From Streptomyces microflavus (lineage in GTDB: Bacteria; Actinomycetota; Actinomycetes; Streptomycetales; Streptomycetaceae): 64,000 nucleotides of DNA. Both the position numbers and the translations under genes were made by a program. The stretch lies in assembly GCF_014650075.1 (NCBI RefSeq), contig NZ_BMUG01000003.1, forward strand, positions 248,001-312,000, given 5' to 3'. Below the pieces are notes generated by a model. It was not told where the DNA came from. It did no database searches and saw only the letters and a list, made by a program, of their open reading frames with translations. Shown piece by piece: positions 56,887 through 64,000 of this stretch; the first letter of the stretch is position 1, and each line of letters starts with the position of its first letter.

Positions 56887-57714
56887 GTGGCAGACGATTC
56901 GAGAACCCAGCAGCAGAACACCATCGGGTCGTACGCGGCGATCGGGGACAGTTTCACCGAAGGTGTCGGAGACCCCGGCCCCGACGGCACCTTTGTCGGC
57001 TGGGCGGACCGGTTCGCGGTTCTGCTCGCCGACCGGCTCCCGGCCCCCGACGCGGCGACGAGCCCGGACGAGACCCGGCACGGGAACTTCCGTTACGCCA
57101 ATCTCGCCGTACGCGGACGCCTTCTCGACCAGATCGTCGAGGAGCAGCTCCCCCGCGCCAAGGAACTGGCCCCCGACCTGGTCACCTTCTGCGCGGGCGG
57201 CAACGACATCATCCGGCCCGGCACCGACCCCGACGATCTGGCCGAACGCTTCGAGCGGGCCGTGGCGGACCTGACCGGCGCGGTCGGCACCGTCATGGTC
57301 ACCACCGGGTTCGACACCCGGGGCGTTCCGGTGCTGCGCCACATGCGCGGCAAGATCGCCACGTACAACGTCCACCTGAGGGCCATCGCCGACCGCTACC
57401 ACTGCCCCGTGCTCGACCTGTGGTCGCTGCGGTCGGTCCAGGACCGGCGCGCCTGGGACGCCGACCGGCTCCACCTGTCGCCCGAGGGCCACACCCGCGT
57501 CGCGCTGCGCGCCGCCCAGGTCCTCGGCCACGACGTGCCGGCCGACCCGGACCAGCCCTGGCCGCCGCAGGCCCAGCGCAGCCCCTTCGACGCGCGCCGC
57601 GACAACATCCAGTGGGCGCGGGAGTACCTCGTGCCGTGGATCGGCCGGCGGCTGCGCGGCGAGTCGTCAGGCGACCACGTCGAGGCGAAGCGGCCGGACC
57701 TGCTGCCCCTGTAG
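56887..57714 (+). CDS. SGNH/GDSL family hydrolase
   Basis: 275 residues from GTG 56887 (AGGA 9 nt upstream; TTG 56863 and GTG 56881 also possible). Block I YAAIGDSFTEG with Ser22, block II-III ANLAVRGRLLDQIV and FCAGGNDI (GxND), block V DADRLHLSPEGH with the catalytic Asp-His pair. No signal peptide, so cytoplasmic or released otherwise. An esterase or acyl hydrolase of unknown substrate. It is convergent with the STM4011-type gene, with stops 3 bp apart. Confidence 0.9.
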   Translation: MADDSRTQQQNTIGSYAAIGDSFTEGVGDPGPDGTFVGWADRFAVLLADRLPAPDAATSPDETRHGNFRYANLAVRGRLLDQIVEEQLPRAKELAPDLVTFCAGGNDIIRPGTDPDDLAERFERAVADLTGAVGTVMVTTGFDTRGVPVLRHMRGKIATYNVHLRAIADRYHCPVLDLWSLRSVQDRRAWDADRLHLSPEGHTRVALRAAQVLGHDVPADPDQPWPPQAQRSPFDARRDNIQWAREYLVPWIGRRLRGESSGDHVEAKRPDLLPL

Positions 57715-57717
57715 GGA

Positions 57718-58635
57718 TCAGGGATTGAGCAGGGGGAGCGTACGCCGGGACGGGCCGGGGACCGCGGGCCCGGCCGGCGGCCCGCCCGTCGCGAACCCGG
57801 CGGGTATCCGCTCCAGGACACCGCCCGCGAACACGTCGTACAGCGGCAGCGTCTCCAGGTGCACATAGCCGATGTGGCAGTCGCAGACGGCGAGCGGACA
57901 GGCCCGCGGGCCCAGTGCCCGGCGGAAGCTGCCGTCGTAGAGGTTGCCCAGCTCCGCCTTGACGAAGTGGCAGCGCCGCACCGTGCCGTCGCCGTCCACC
58001 GAGATCACCGACTCGCCCGTCCGGCAGGGCAGCCCCGCCGAACGGTGCGGATGCCTGCTGTAGGGGAAGAGCGGGTCCAGCTCGGTCCACCGCTCCGCCT
58101 CCTCGTCGGTGTACGTCCGCCCCTCGGCGGCGTTCACCCAGAGGTAGACCTCCTCGGGCAGCGCCGCCCGCAGCCGCCGCGCCTCGGGAAGGTGCGCCTC
58201 GAACCCCACCACACCCACGCTGTAGCGGATGCCTCGTGCGGAGAGCTCGCGGCACCTGTCCAGGAACCGCTCGTACGGTGTCTGCCCCGGGTGGTACGTG
58301 CACCAGAGCGCGACCTTCTCCGGATCGGCGTCCGCCAGCCATGCGGTCCGGCCGCTGAGGTTCGTCTGGATGGCGACCCGGCCGATGTGCGGCAACTGGG
58401 ACAGCTCGGTCAGCGCCCGCCGGTACCAGGACCGCACCAGGCCCTCGCCCCACGGGGTGAACAGCACCGAGAGGCGGTCGCCGGTCTGCGCAGCCGCCCA
58501 CGCGGTGAACCGCTCCAGCGCCTCCCGGTCGGCCGTCAACTGGACTCTGCTGTCACGTCGTTTGGCGAACGGGCAGTACGGACAGTCGTAGTCGCACGAG
58601 GCCAGCGGGCCCCGGTACAGGATGGTCAGGTCCAT
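57718..58635 (-). CDS. STM4011 family radical SAM protein
   Basis: 305 residues. N-terminal MDLTILYRGPLASCDYDCPYCPF holds the radical SAM CxxxCxxC. Next VLFTPWGEGLVRSWY sits where the GGE-type SAM motif is expected, followed by TNLSGRTAW. The C-terminal region has CRTGESVISVDGDGTVRRCHFVK and ACPLAVCDCHIG, a cluster of Cys/His like a SPASM-type auxiliary Fe-S site. The family is named from Salmonella STM4011 and has no proved function. Last gene of the operon, 7 bp after the STM4012-type gene. Confidence 0.85.
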   Translation of the reverse strand: MDLTILYRGPLASCDYDCPYCPFAKRRDSRVQLTADREALERFTAWAAAQTGDRLSVLFTPWGEGLVRSWYRRALTELSQLPHIGRVAIQTNLSGRTAWLADADPEKVALWCTYHPGQTPYERFLDRCRELSARGIRYSVGVVGFEAHLPEARRLRAALPEEVYLWVNAAEGRTYTDEEAERWTELDPLFPYSRHPHRSAGLPCRTGESVISVDGDGTVRRCHFVKAELGNLYDGSFRRALGPRACPLAVCDCHIGYVHLETLPLYDVFAGGVLERIPAGFATGGPPAGPAVPGPSRRTLPLLNP

Positions 58636-58642
58636 GGTCCGC

Positions 58643-60031
58643 TCACTTCCGCTCGTACGCGGCCATCGCGGCCCGCACCCCGGGGGAGAACAGCGCCGGA
58701 CCCAGCGCGTCCGAGTGGGCCAGCCCCAGCGGGGAGAGCCGCAGGAGCCCCTCCGGCGCCTGTGCGTCCAGCCAGCCCCGGTCCGCGAACCGCTCCAGCT
58801 CGGCGGGGAAGTCCTCGCGGGGGTCCGTGCCGAAGCGGGCGCGGTAGTCGGCCAGGGGCAGGCCCGCCGCCTGGAGCAGCGACTGGAGGAGGTGGCGCCT
58901 GCGGGCCTCCGCCGCGTCGACGTACCGGCCGACCTCGGCCCGGGAGAAGTCCCCGGTTGCGGTGAAGCCGTCGATGATGGAACGGATCTCCCGCATGTCC
59001 ACGGCGTAGTCGAAGGAGTAGTGCAGGGCCGCCGTGTAGGAACGGGCCCCGCAGCCCAGCCCGATCATGCCGTCGGTCTGGCAGGCGTGGTCCTCGGGGC
59101 CGTCCTGTGATTCCCCGGGGGCGTCGGCGCGCCGGAACATCCGCATCGACACCTGCTCGTAGCCGCACGCCAGCAGATGGTCGCGGCCCACCGCGTAGAG
59201 CCGCAGCCGCTGCTCGTCCCAGGCGGCCTGCTCCAGGGCCTCCGCCTCCGGGCCGGCCGCGGCGCCCAGGCGGTGCAGGCCGGTCAGCGGGCGGACGTAC
59301 AGCGGGTAGAGATACAGCTCCTCGGGGCGCCAGGCGAGCGCGGCGTCCAGCGAGGCGAGCCAGGTGCGCTCGGTCTGGCCGTCGATGCCGTAGATCAGAT
59401 CGATGTTCAGCACCGGTATCCGGGCGTCCCGGATCCGGCCGAGGGCGGCCTCCACCTCGGCCCGGCGCTGCGGGCGGACGGCGGCCCGGGCCTCCTCGTC
59501 CACGAAGCTCTGCACACCGATGCTGACCCGGGTCGTGCCCCGGCCCGCCAGCACCGCCAGCCGGTCGGCGGTCGCGGTCGAAGGGGACGTCTCCACCGAC
59601 AGCGGCACCGCGAGCAGGTCGGCGCCCATCCGCTTCTCCGCTATGTCGCAGAGCCGCTCCAGCTCGTCCGCTGTGAGGAAGGTCGGGGTCCCGCCGCCGA
59701 ACGCGGCGGCGGCGAACCGCACCGGCGCGGAGTCGCCGAGCGCGTCCCGCACGGCCACGGCCTGCCGGTCCAGGGCGTCGAGATAGCGGGTCGTCAGCTC
59801 CTCGGGCGCACCGATCCGGGTGAAGAGATTACAGAAGCCGCAGCGGACCTCGCAGAACGGTATGTGGAGGTAGAGGGAAAGGGCGTCCTTGGGCTCCGCC
59901 GCCCACAGCTCGCGGAGCGCGGGCCGGTCCGGCAGAGGGCGGTAGGCCGTCTTGTGCGGATAGGCGTAGACGTAACTCTCGTACGGCCGGACGGCGGGCA
60001 GGCCTGTCGCCCTCGCGGTGCTGATGGTCAT
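58643..60031 (-). CDS. STM4012 family radical SAM protein (HemN-like)
   Basis: 462 residues. LSLYLHIPFCEVRCGFCNLFTRIG carries the CxxxCxxC and the flanking HIPFC of coproporphyrinogen dehydrogenase-like enzymes. FGGGTPTFLTADEL (GGGTP SAM motif), VSIGVQSFVDEEARAAVRPQ and LNIDLIYGIDGQTERTWLASL complete the HemN-type core. The C-terminal HemN winged-helix region has GLGCGARSYTAALHYSF. It is related to HemN and HutW by fold but belongs to the STM4012 group. ATGA overlap with the STM4013-type gene upstream. Confidence 0.87.
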   Translation of the reverse strand: MTISTARATGLPAVRPYESYVYAYPHKTAYRPLPDRPALRELWAAEPKDALSLYLHIPFCEVRCGFCNLFTRIGAPEELTTRYLDALDRQAVAVRDALGDSAPVRFAAAAFGGGTPTFLTADELERLCDIAEKRMGADLLAVPLSVETSPSTATADRLAVLAGRGTTRVSIGVQSFVDEEARAAVRPQRRAEVEAALGRIRDARIPVLNIDLIYGIDGQTERTWLASLDAALAWRPEELYLYPLYVRPLTGLHRLGAAAGPEAEALEQAAWDEQRLRLYAVGRDHLLACGYEQVSMRMFRRADAPGESQDGPEDHACQTDGMIGLGCGARSYTAALHYSFDYAVDMREIRSIIDGFTATGDFSRAEVGRYVDAAEARRRHLLQSLLQAAGLPLADYRARFGTDPREDFPAELERFADRGWLDAQAPEGLLRLSPLGLAHSDALGPALFSPGVRAAMAAYERK

Positions 60032-60888
60032 CGGGAGGCCCCCGGTTCGAGGAAGAAGTGGGCGTACGGCACGGTCCAGACGGCTTCGTGGCCGAGCCGG
60101 TGGCCGGTGTAGCCGTCGTCGCCGTAGGCCGTGCCGTGATCGGAGCAGACGATCGCGAAACAGCGGCGTCGGCTGCTCGCGGCGGCGAAGAGCCGGCCGA
60201 TGTGCCGGTCGACGTACTCCAGGGCGGCCGCGTGTGTGGCCCGGGAGTCGCCCGCCTCACGGGTCGCGCCCGGGGTGTGGAACCAGTTCGGCTGGTGCAG
60301 CGCGGACACGTTGACGAAGAGGAAGAGCCGCTGCTCGGGCGGCAGCTCCGCCACGACCTTCTCGGCCCGGCTCACCTGCTCCTCGAACGAGGTCGGCGAC
60401 GCGACGCCGAACTCCGGCTCCCAGTGGCTCTCCTGGAACAGGGAGGGCAGCACCGACCCCAGCGGCCCCTGCCGGTTGAAGAACCCGACCCCGCCGACGC
60501 ACACCGTGCGGTAGCCCTCGGCGGCCAGCCCCGACACCAGGTCCGGGGTGTCGAAGACGAACGTGCCGTCCGCCGTCGACTCGCTGCCCGCGAAGCGCGC
60601 CGCGAACAGCCGGGGATGCGGGCCGGGGGCGGCGGGCGTCGGCAGGAACCCGGCGAACATCGCCTGGTGCGAGGCGTAGGTGAAACTGCCGGGCGCGTGC
60701 CGCTTCTCCCAGACGCCGCCGGGCAGCTGCCGGGCCAGGTTCGGGATGCGTCCGGCGGCGGCCAGCTCGACGGCGACGTCGTGGCGCAGGGTGTCCAGGG
60801 TGACCAGCAGCAGGTCATGGCTGCCGACGACCTCGGCCATATCGGGCCGACCGGGGTCGGTGGCGGGTTCAGAGAGGGGTGACGGCAC
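60028..60888 (-). CDS. STM4013/SEN3800 family hydrolase (alkaline-phosphatase/sulfatase fold)
   Basis: 286 residues from GTG 60888 (AGGA 6 nt upstream), overlapping the end of the STM4014-type gene by 20 bp. The N-terminal HDLLLVTLDTLRHDVA has the first metal-binding Asp and a Thr/Ser position typical of the sulfatase/phosphopentomutase superfamily. APGSFTYASHQAMFAGFLPT gives the TxPxH-type nucleophile region, FLFVNVSALHQPNWF the His-rich site, and CFAIVCSDHGTAYGDDGYTGHRLGHEAVWTVPYAHFFLEPG the C-terminal metal ligands (SDHG). It is probably a phospho- or sulfoester hydrolase or transferase; substrate unknown. Confidence 0.83.
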   Translation of the reverse strand: MPSPLSEPATDPGRPDMAEVVGSHDLLLVTLDTLRHDVAVELAAAGRIPNLARQLPGGVWEKRHAPGSFTYASHQAMFAGFLPTPAAPGPHPRLFAARFAGSESTADGTFVFDTPDLVSGLAAEGYRTVCVGGVGFFNRQGPLGSVLPSLFQESHWEPEFGVASPTSFEEQVSRAEKVVAELPPEQRLFLFVNVSALHQPNWFHTPGATREAGDSRATHAAALEYVDRHIGRLFAAASSRRRCFAIVCSDHGTAYGDDGYTGHRLGHEAVWTVPYAHFFLEPGASR

Positions 60889-62026
60889 GGTGGTTCCTCG
60901 CTCGGTCCAGTACGGCGGCGACCTGCGCCGCATAGGTGTCCAGTCCTTCGGCGCCGCTGCCCGGCAGTCCGGTCAGTCCGGGCAGCAGATCACCGAAGGC
61001 GTTGACCTCACCGACGGCGAAGCGCCGCCAGCCGGCCGCGGGCAGCAGGTCGACGCCCACGCACAGCGTCCCGGGGAAGCAGGCGGCGGCCCGCTCGCAC
61101 ACCGCCAGCGCCTCGCGCCAGCAGCCACCCACCGCCGATACGGCGGCCCGGACCTCGTCGAGGTCCCCGCGGGCGCCCCCGAGATGAAGGTTGGTCATGG
61201 GGGAGAGGCTCGTCCGGACGACGGCGTGGGTCGCCCTGCCGCCGACCACCACGATCCGCAGATCGGCGGCCCGCCCCCGCTGGGACGCCTTCGGCAGCCA
61301 GCGCTCGATGTGCAGCCCGTCGGGGGCGAGCGCGTCCACGATCGCGCCCACCTCCCGCTCCGTGGTGTACCGGCGGACCCGGAGCGAGTTGAACAGCCGC
61401 CCCTCGGCGTCCCGTTCCACCGAGGTGCTCGCCCTGACCCGGCCGGGACCCGCGGTCTCCACCGCCAGCACCCCCGAGGCGGACGAGCCGTGGGCGAGCT
61501 TCACGAACGCCCGGGGCATCCGGTGCTCCCGCATCAGCGCCCGTACGTCGGACCAGTCCCGCACCCGGGCCGCCCGGCGGCCGGACGTCGGCGAGGCGGG
61601 CACGGGGACCCCCGCATCCTCCAGGAGGGCGTGGCAGAGCCGCTTGTCGAAGAGGGCGGCGATGTCACCGGGGGAGGTGAGCACCTCGGCACCGGCCGCC
61701 GAGGCAGCCCGTGACACCTCTCCCACCGCACTGAGGAACCCGGCGTACCACCGCGCGGACCCCTCCACCCGGGTCGGATCGTCGACGCCGCGCAGCAGCC
61801 GCTCCACCTCCGCGTTCTCGCCGGGCGAGTCGATCCGTACGGTCTCGCCCGGGTCGAACGACGCCTCGCCGCCCAGCACCTGGAGCCAGGACACGACCCG
61901 GGCCGGCGCCGGCCCGGCGGCCCGCACGGCCTCCTGGAAGAAGGCGACCCGGCGGTTCTCCGGATTGCCCACCACCGCGAAGCGCGGAGCCGCCGCGCCC
62001 CTGGGGCTACTCGCTGACGGCGACAT
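60869..62026 (-). CDS. STM4014 family ATP-grasp-like protein
   Basis: 385 residues. The central and C-terminal parts look like an ATP-grasp: ALFDKRLCHALLEDAGVPVPASP (linker before the fold), PRAFVKLAHGSSASGVLAVET (ATP-binding Lys and Ser-rich loop), LHIERWLPKASQRGRAADLRIVVVGGRATHAVVR (E-x-W then DLR), CVGVDLLPAAGWRRFAVGEVNAFGDLLP (metal-binding E-N, as in EVNxxG). ATP-grasp enzymes join carboxylates to amines or thiols via acyl phosphate. The operon stop and start overlaps show obligate co-expression. It ends inside the GTG start region of the hydrolase gene. Confidence 0.83.
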   Translation of the reverse strand: MSPSASSPRGAAAPRFAVVGNPENRRVAFFQEAVRAAGPAPARVVSWLQVLGGEASFDPGETVRIDSPGENAEVERLLRGVDDPTRVEGSARWYAGFLSAVGEVSRAASAAGAEVLTSPGDIAALFDKRLCHALLEDAGVPVPASPTSGRRAARVRDWSDVRALMREHRMPRAFVKLAHGSSASGVLAVETAGPGRVRASTSVERDAEGRLFNSLRVRRYTTEREVGAIVDALAPDGLHIERWLPKASQRGRAADLRIVVVGGRATHAVVRTSLSPMTNLHLGGARGDLDEVRAAVSAVGGCWREALAVCERAAACFPGTLCVGVDLLPAAGWRRFAVGEVNAFGDLLPGLTGLPGSGAEGLDTYAAQVAAVLDRARNHRAVTPL

Positions 62027-62954
62027 AGCGCTCTGGTTCGTCGTCCGGGTCCCCGTAGTCCTCCTCGGCCTCGTCGCCCTCGACCACGGCCGGGGCGCAC
62101 GCGGCCCTGATGCGGTCCAGCACCGGGCCGGTGAGGTAGTGGTGGCGCAGGTCGAGTGAGGACAGGTGGTTCAAGGGCTGCCCGTTCAGCAGGGCCTCGC
62201 CGCCCGTGTCGCTGAGGGTGCCCATGGACAGCGCGAGGGTCTCCAGCTGGGCGACGACAGGGGCCGACGCCACGGCGGCCGCCATCTCGTCCTGGATCTC
62301 GCTGTTCTGCAGGCCCAGGTGGCGCAGCCGGGGGAACGTGCCGCCCGACAGGACCGGTCCGATGTCCTCGACCGTGGCGTCGGCGCCGTACCACGAACTG
62401 CCGAACCACAGGTCCAGCCGCTCCAGCGCGGGCAGTTCGCTCGCGGCGACCGCCCGCACCAGACCACCGGGCAGGCCGCCGGACTCGAAGCGCAGCGACT
62501 TCAGCGCCGTATGACGGATGGGCCGCAGCCCCAGCCCCTCCTGGCCGCAGCCCCGGACCGTGAACTCCTCCAGCAGCGGCAGTGCTTCCAGCACCGGCGT
62601 GATGTCGCACATGCGCAGCCACGACACCTCGCACTCCTCGCCCACCACATCGGCGAGGAAGAGTCCCCGCAGGGCCGGGAAGCGGTCGGCGTGGGCGACG
62701 ATCAGTTCCACCACCGGGGCGAACGGTGTGTACTCCTCACGCCACCAGGGGCCGATGACGAGCGCCCGGACCCGGGCCGTGTCCACGGTGTCGAGGAACT
62801 GCTGCCACAGGACGCCGAAGTCCGTCTGCTCGTCGTGGTCGCACTCCAGCCGCCAGGCCACCGCGTCGGCGGCGGGCAGGGGCACGGACGCCGCCGGGGT
62901 GTGGACCGGCAGGCCGTGGAAGTGCTCAGGATGCTGAATACGGATGTACGTCAT
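62007..62954 (-). CDS. STM4015 family leucine-rich-repeat protein, copy 2
   Basis: 315 residues. The N-terminal 100 residues are alpha/beta (FHGLPVHTPAASVPLPAADAVAWRLECDHDEQTDFGVLWQQFLDTVD). Leucine-rich repeats follow from about 95 to 285: FPALRGLFLADV, LPLLEEFTVRGC, LPALERLDLWFGSSWYG, FPRLRHLGLQNSEIQDEM, VAQLETLALSMGTLSDTGGEALL, LNHLSSLDLRHHYLTGPVLDRI. The very acidic C-terminus (EGDEAEEDYGDPDDEPERYVAVSE) overlaps the STM4014-type start by 20 bp. A likely protein-protein recognition scaffold, or substrate presenter, for the operon enzymes. 6 bp downstream of its paralogue. Confidence 0.85.
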   Translation of the reverse strand: MTYIRIQHPEHFHGLPVHTPAASVPLPAADAVAWRLECDHDEQTDFGVLWQQFLDTVDTARVRALVIGPWWREEYTPFAPVVELIVAHADRFPALRGLFLADVVGEECEVSWLRMCDITPVLEALPLLEEFTVRGCGQEGLGLRPIRHTALKSLRFESGGLPGGLVRAVAASELPALERLDLWFGSSWYGADATVEDIGPVLSGGTFPRLRHLGLQNSEIQDEMAAAVASAPVVAQLETLALSMGTLSDTGGEALLNGQPLNHLSSLDLRHHYLTGPVLDRIRAACAPAVVEGDEAEEDYGDPDDEPERYVAVSE

Positions 62955-62960
62955 GACACC

Positions 62961-63920
62961 TCACTCCGAAACGGCGGTGTAGCGGCCCTCGGCGCCCCGG
63001 TTGTCCCAGGGCTCGTTCCGCTCGGACAGGTCGACGTGCACCCCGTGCGGCTCCAGGGCCGAGCGGACCCGCTCCTCCATCGCCTCGCTGAGGAAGTGGT
63101 GGTGGAGATCGAGCGTGTCGAGATGGGTGAGCGGCTGCCCTTCGAGGAGCGCGGCCGCACCCTCGTCGCCCAGCGTCCCGTTCGACAGGTCGAGGGTCTT
63201 GAGCCGGGCGACGACCGGGGCCGATGCGACGGCGGCCGCAATCTCGTTCTGCACCTCGCTGTTGCGCAGGCCCAGGTGGTGGAGGCGGGGGAAGCGGGTG
63301 CCGGAGAGCAGCGGCGCGAGGTCCGCCACATCGGTGTCGCCACCGTAGGCCGACACGCCGAGCCAGAGGTCGAGCCGCTCCAGGGCGGGCAGTTCGCTGT
63401 CCAGCACCCCGCGGACCACCTGGACGGGCAGACCGCCCGCCTGGATGGTCAGCGCCCGCAGCCGGTCGTGCTTCACCGGCGGGAACACCAGGTCGGTGCC
63501 GCCCCGCGCCCCGAACTCCGTCAGCGCGGGGAACGCGGCCAGCAGGGCCGTGACGTCCGACTGCTCGATCCAGGTGATCTCGGCCTGCTCCGCCTCCAGG
63601 TCCCCGACGAACACCGCCTCCAGCGAGGTCAGCCGGTCGGCGGCGGCGATCACCAGACCGATGGGCACGGCGGAGTTCTCGTCGTACGCCTCGCCCCACT
63701 GGCCGATGATCAGCGCCCGGACCCCGGCCGGGTCGACCGCGTCCAGGAAGTCGGCGAACTCCTGTTCCCAGGGACGGTCCCGGTCGTCGTCGCCGTACGG
63801 CTCCACGGAGATGCGCCAGGCCACATCATCGGCGGCGGGCCGGTCGGCCGGATCGTCCTTGGGCTGGAAGTCGACGGCCGGAAGGCCGCCGAACGCTTGC
63901 AGATGCTCCGCACCGTACAT
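62961..63920 (-). CDS. STM4015 family leucine-rich-repeat protein, copy 1 (first gene of the operon)
   Basis: 319 residues from ATG 63920 (GGAG 9 nt upstream). A longer reading from TTG 63971 would begin inside the promoter, so it is rejected. It aligns along its full length with the next gene: AEHLQAFGGLPAVDF against EHFHGLPV, LPALERLDLWLGVSAYGGD against LPALERLDLWFGSSWYGAD, FPRLHHLGLRNSEVQNEIAAAVASAPVVARLKTLDLSNGTLGDEGAAALLEGQPLTHLDTLDLHHHFLS. Both end YxAVSE/YVAVSE. A tandem duplicate within the system. Expression starts at the DNA-damage-type promoter upstream. Confidence 0.85.
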   Translation of the reverse strand: MYGAEHLQAFGGLPAVDFQPKDDPADRPAADDVAWRISVEPYGDDDRDRPWEQEFADFLDAVDPAGVRALIIGQWGEAYDENSAVPIGLVIAAADRLTSLEAVFVGDLEAEQAEITWIEQSDVTALLAAFPALTEFGARGGTDLVFPPVKHDRLRALTIQAGGLPVQVVRGVLDSELPALERLDLWLGVSAYGGDTDVADLAPLLSGTRFPRLHHLGLRNSEVQNEIAAAVASAPVVARLKTLDLSNGTLGDEGAAALLEGQPLTHLDTLDLHHHFLSEAMEERVRSALEPHGVHVDLSERNEPWDNRGAEGRYTAVSE

Positions 63921-63961
63921 CGCACTGAACTCCTGGTCCTGGGGACGGCTGATGTCCGCAA

Positions 63962-63984
63962 GGTTTATCAAGCCGCACTGACAA
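63962..63984 (-). promoter_or_regulatory. RecA-NDp/PafBC-type DNA-damage promoter of the STM401x operon
   Basis: Minus strand TTGTCAGTG (63976-63984), exact 8-nt spacer, TAAACC (63962-63967). All nine upstream consensus bases match TTGTCRGTG. The -10 has TA but ends in C and not T. The transcript is predicted to start near 63955, giving a leader of about 35 nt with a GGAG before ATG 63920. Confidence 0.65.
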
Positions 63985-64000
63985 CGCCGCGACCGGGACG

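Noticed and set aside
63921..63971. Extended N-terminus of the first STM4015 protein from TTG 63971
   Set aside because: It would start inside the promoter -10/spacer; ATG 63920 has a Shine-Dalgarno sequence and aligns with the paralogue.
1..64000. CRISPR array, tRNA, rRNA, prophage or complete insertion sequence
   Set aside because: No regularly spaced repeats, no cloverleaf or rRNA sequence, and no transposase, integrase or phage structural gene was seen.

Overview
The window is high-GC actinobacterial DNA and almost certainly chromosomal Streptomyces. Supporting signs are the codon bias (GC-rich third positions, open antisense frames), an SsgA-family sporulation protein, several probably leaderless genes, and a hopanoid block whose gene order matches what I recall of the S. 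coelicolor SCO6750-SCO6771 region. About 57 genes are called. There is no tRNA, rRNA, CRISPR array or prophage.

Layout. 1-6445: start of an acyl-ACP desaturase, a class II UvrA, an ABC-F ribosome-protection-type ATPase with a 14-residue leader peptide, an SsgA-like protein, a YciI protein, endonuclease V and a small membrane protein. 6471-14626: a fatty-acid/acyl-CoA degradation block (CoA transferase, acyl-CoA dehydrogenase, thiolase, FadB-type protein, MerR regulator) interrupted by a 199-bp MITE-like element flanked by TAG. 14757-31570: macro-domain protein, MpaB-type oxygenase, two secreted metallopeptidases (M1, M14), a BCCT transporter, an amino-acid oxidase, a second ABC-F, Tex, a GlxA regulator with a PfpI protein, enoyl-CoA hydratase, an HdeD-like protein and an anti-sigma-type ATPase. 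31598-35973: Idi, a methyltransferase/GNAT fusion with a possible leader-peptide attenuator, a CDF transporter and GalE.

36213-43275 is a tightly coupled seven-gene operon: two CDP-alcohol phosphotransferase-family proteins, a nucleotidyltransferase, a glycerol-1-phosphate-dehydrogenase-like enzyme, a glycosyltransferase and a TagGH/Wzm-Wzt-like exporter. It looks like an envelope glycopolymer or phospholipid pathway. 43637-54311 is the hopanoid operon (hpnC, hpnD, hpnE, prenyl synthase, shc, hpnG, hpnH, aminotransferase) followed by an XRE-cupin regulator behind a perfect 29-bp palindrome and a small membrane protein. The ispG and dxs genes I expect between hpnH and the aminotransferase are absent.

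54370-57714 holds a tyrosine phosphatase, a LysM-M23 peptidase under a c-di-AMP (ydaO-type) riboswitch, and an SGNH hydrolase. 57718-63920 (minus strand) is a complete STM4011-STM4015-type operon: two radical SAM enzymes, a sulfatase-fold hydrolase, an ATP-grasp protein and two leucine-rich-repeat paralogues.

Most interesting result: the STM401x operon is preceded by a perfect TTGTCAGTG, 8-nt spacer and TAAACC. This matches the RecA-independent DNA-damage (PafBC) promoter consensus TTGTCRGTG-N8-TAN3T except for the last base. A second near-perfect copy precedes the macro-domain gene and a weaker one the class II UvrA. The uncharacterised STM401x system may therefore be part of the DNA-damage response in this organism.
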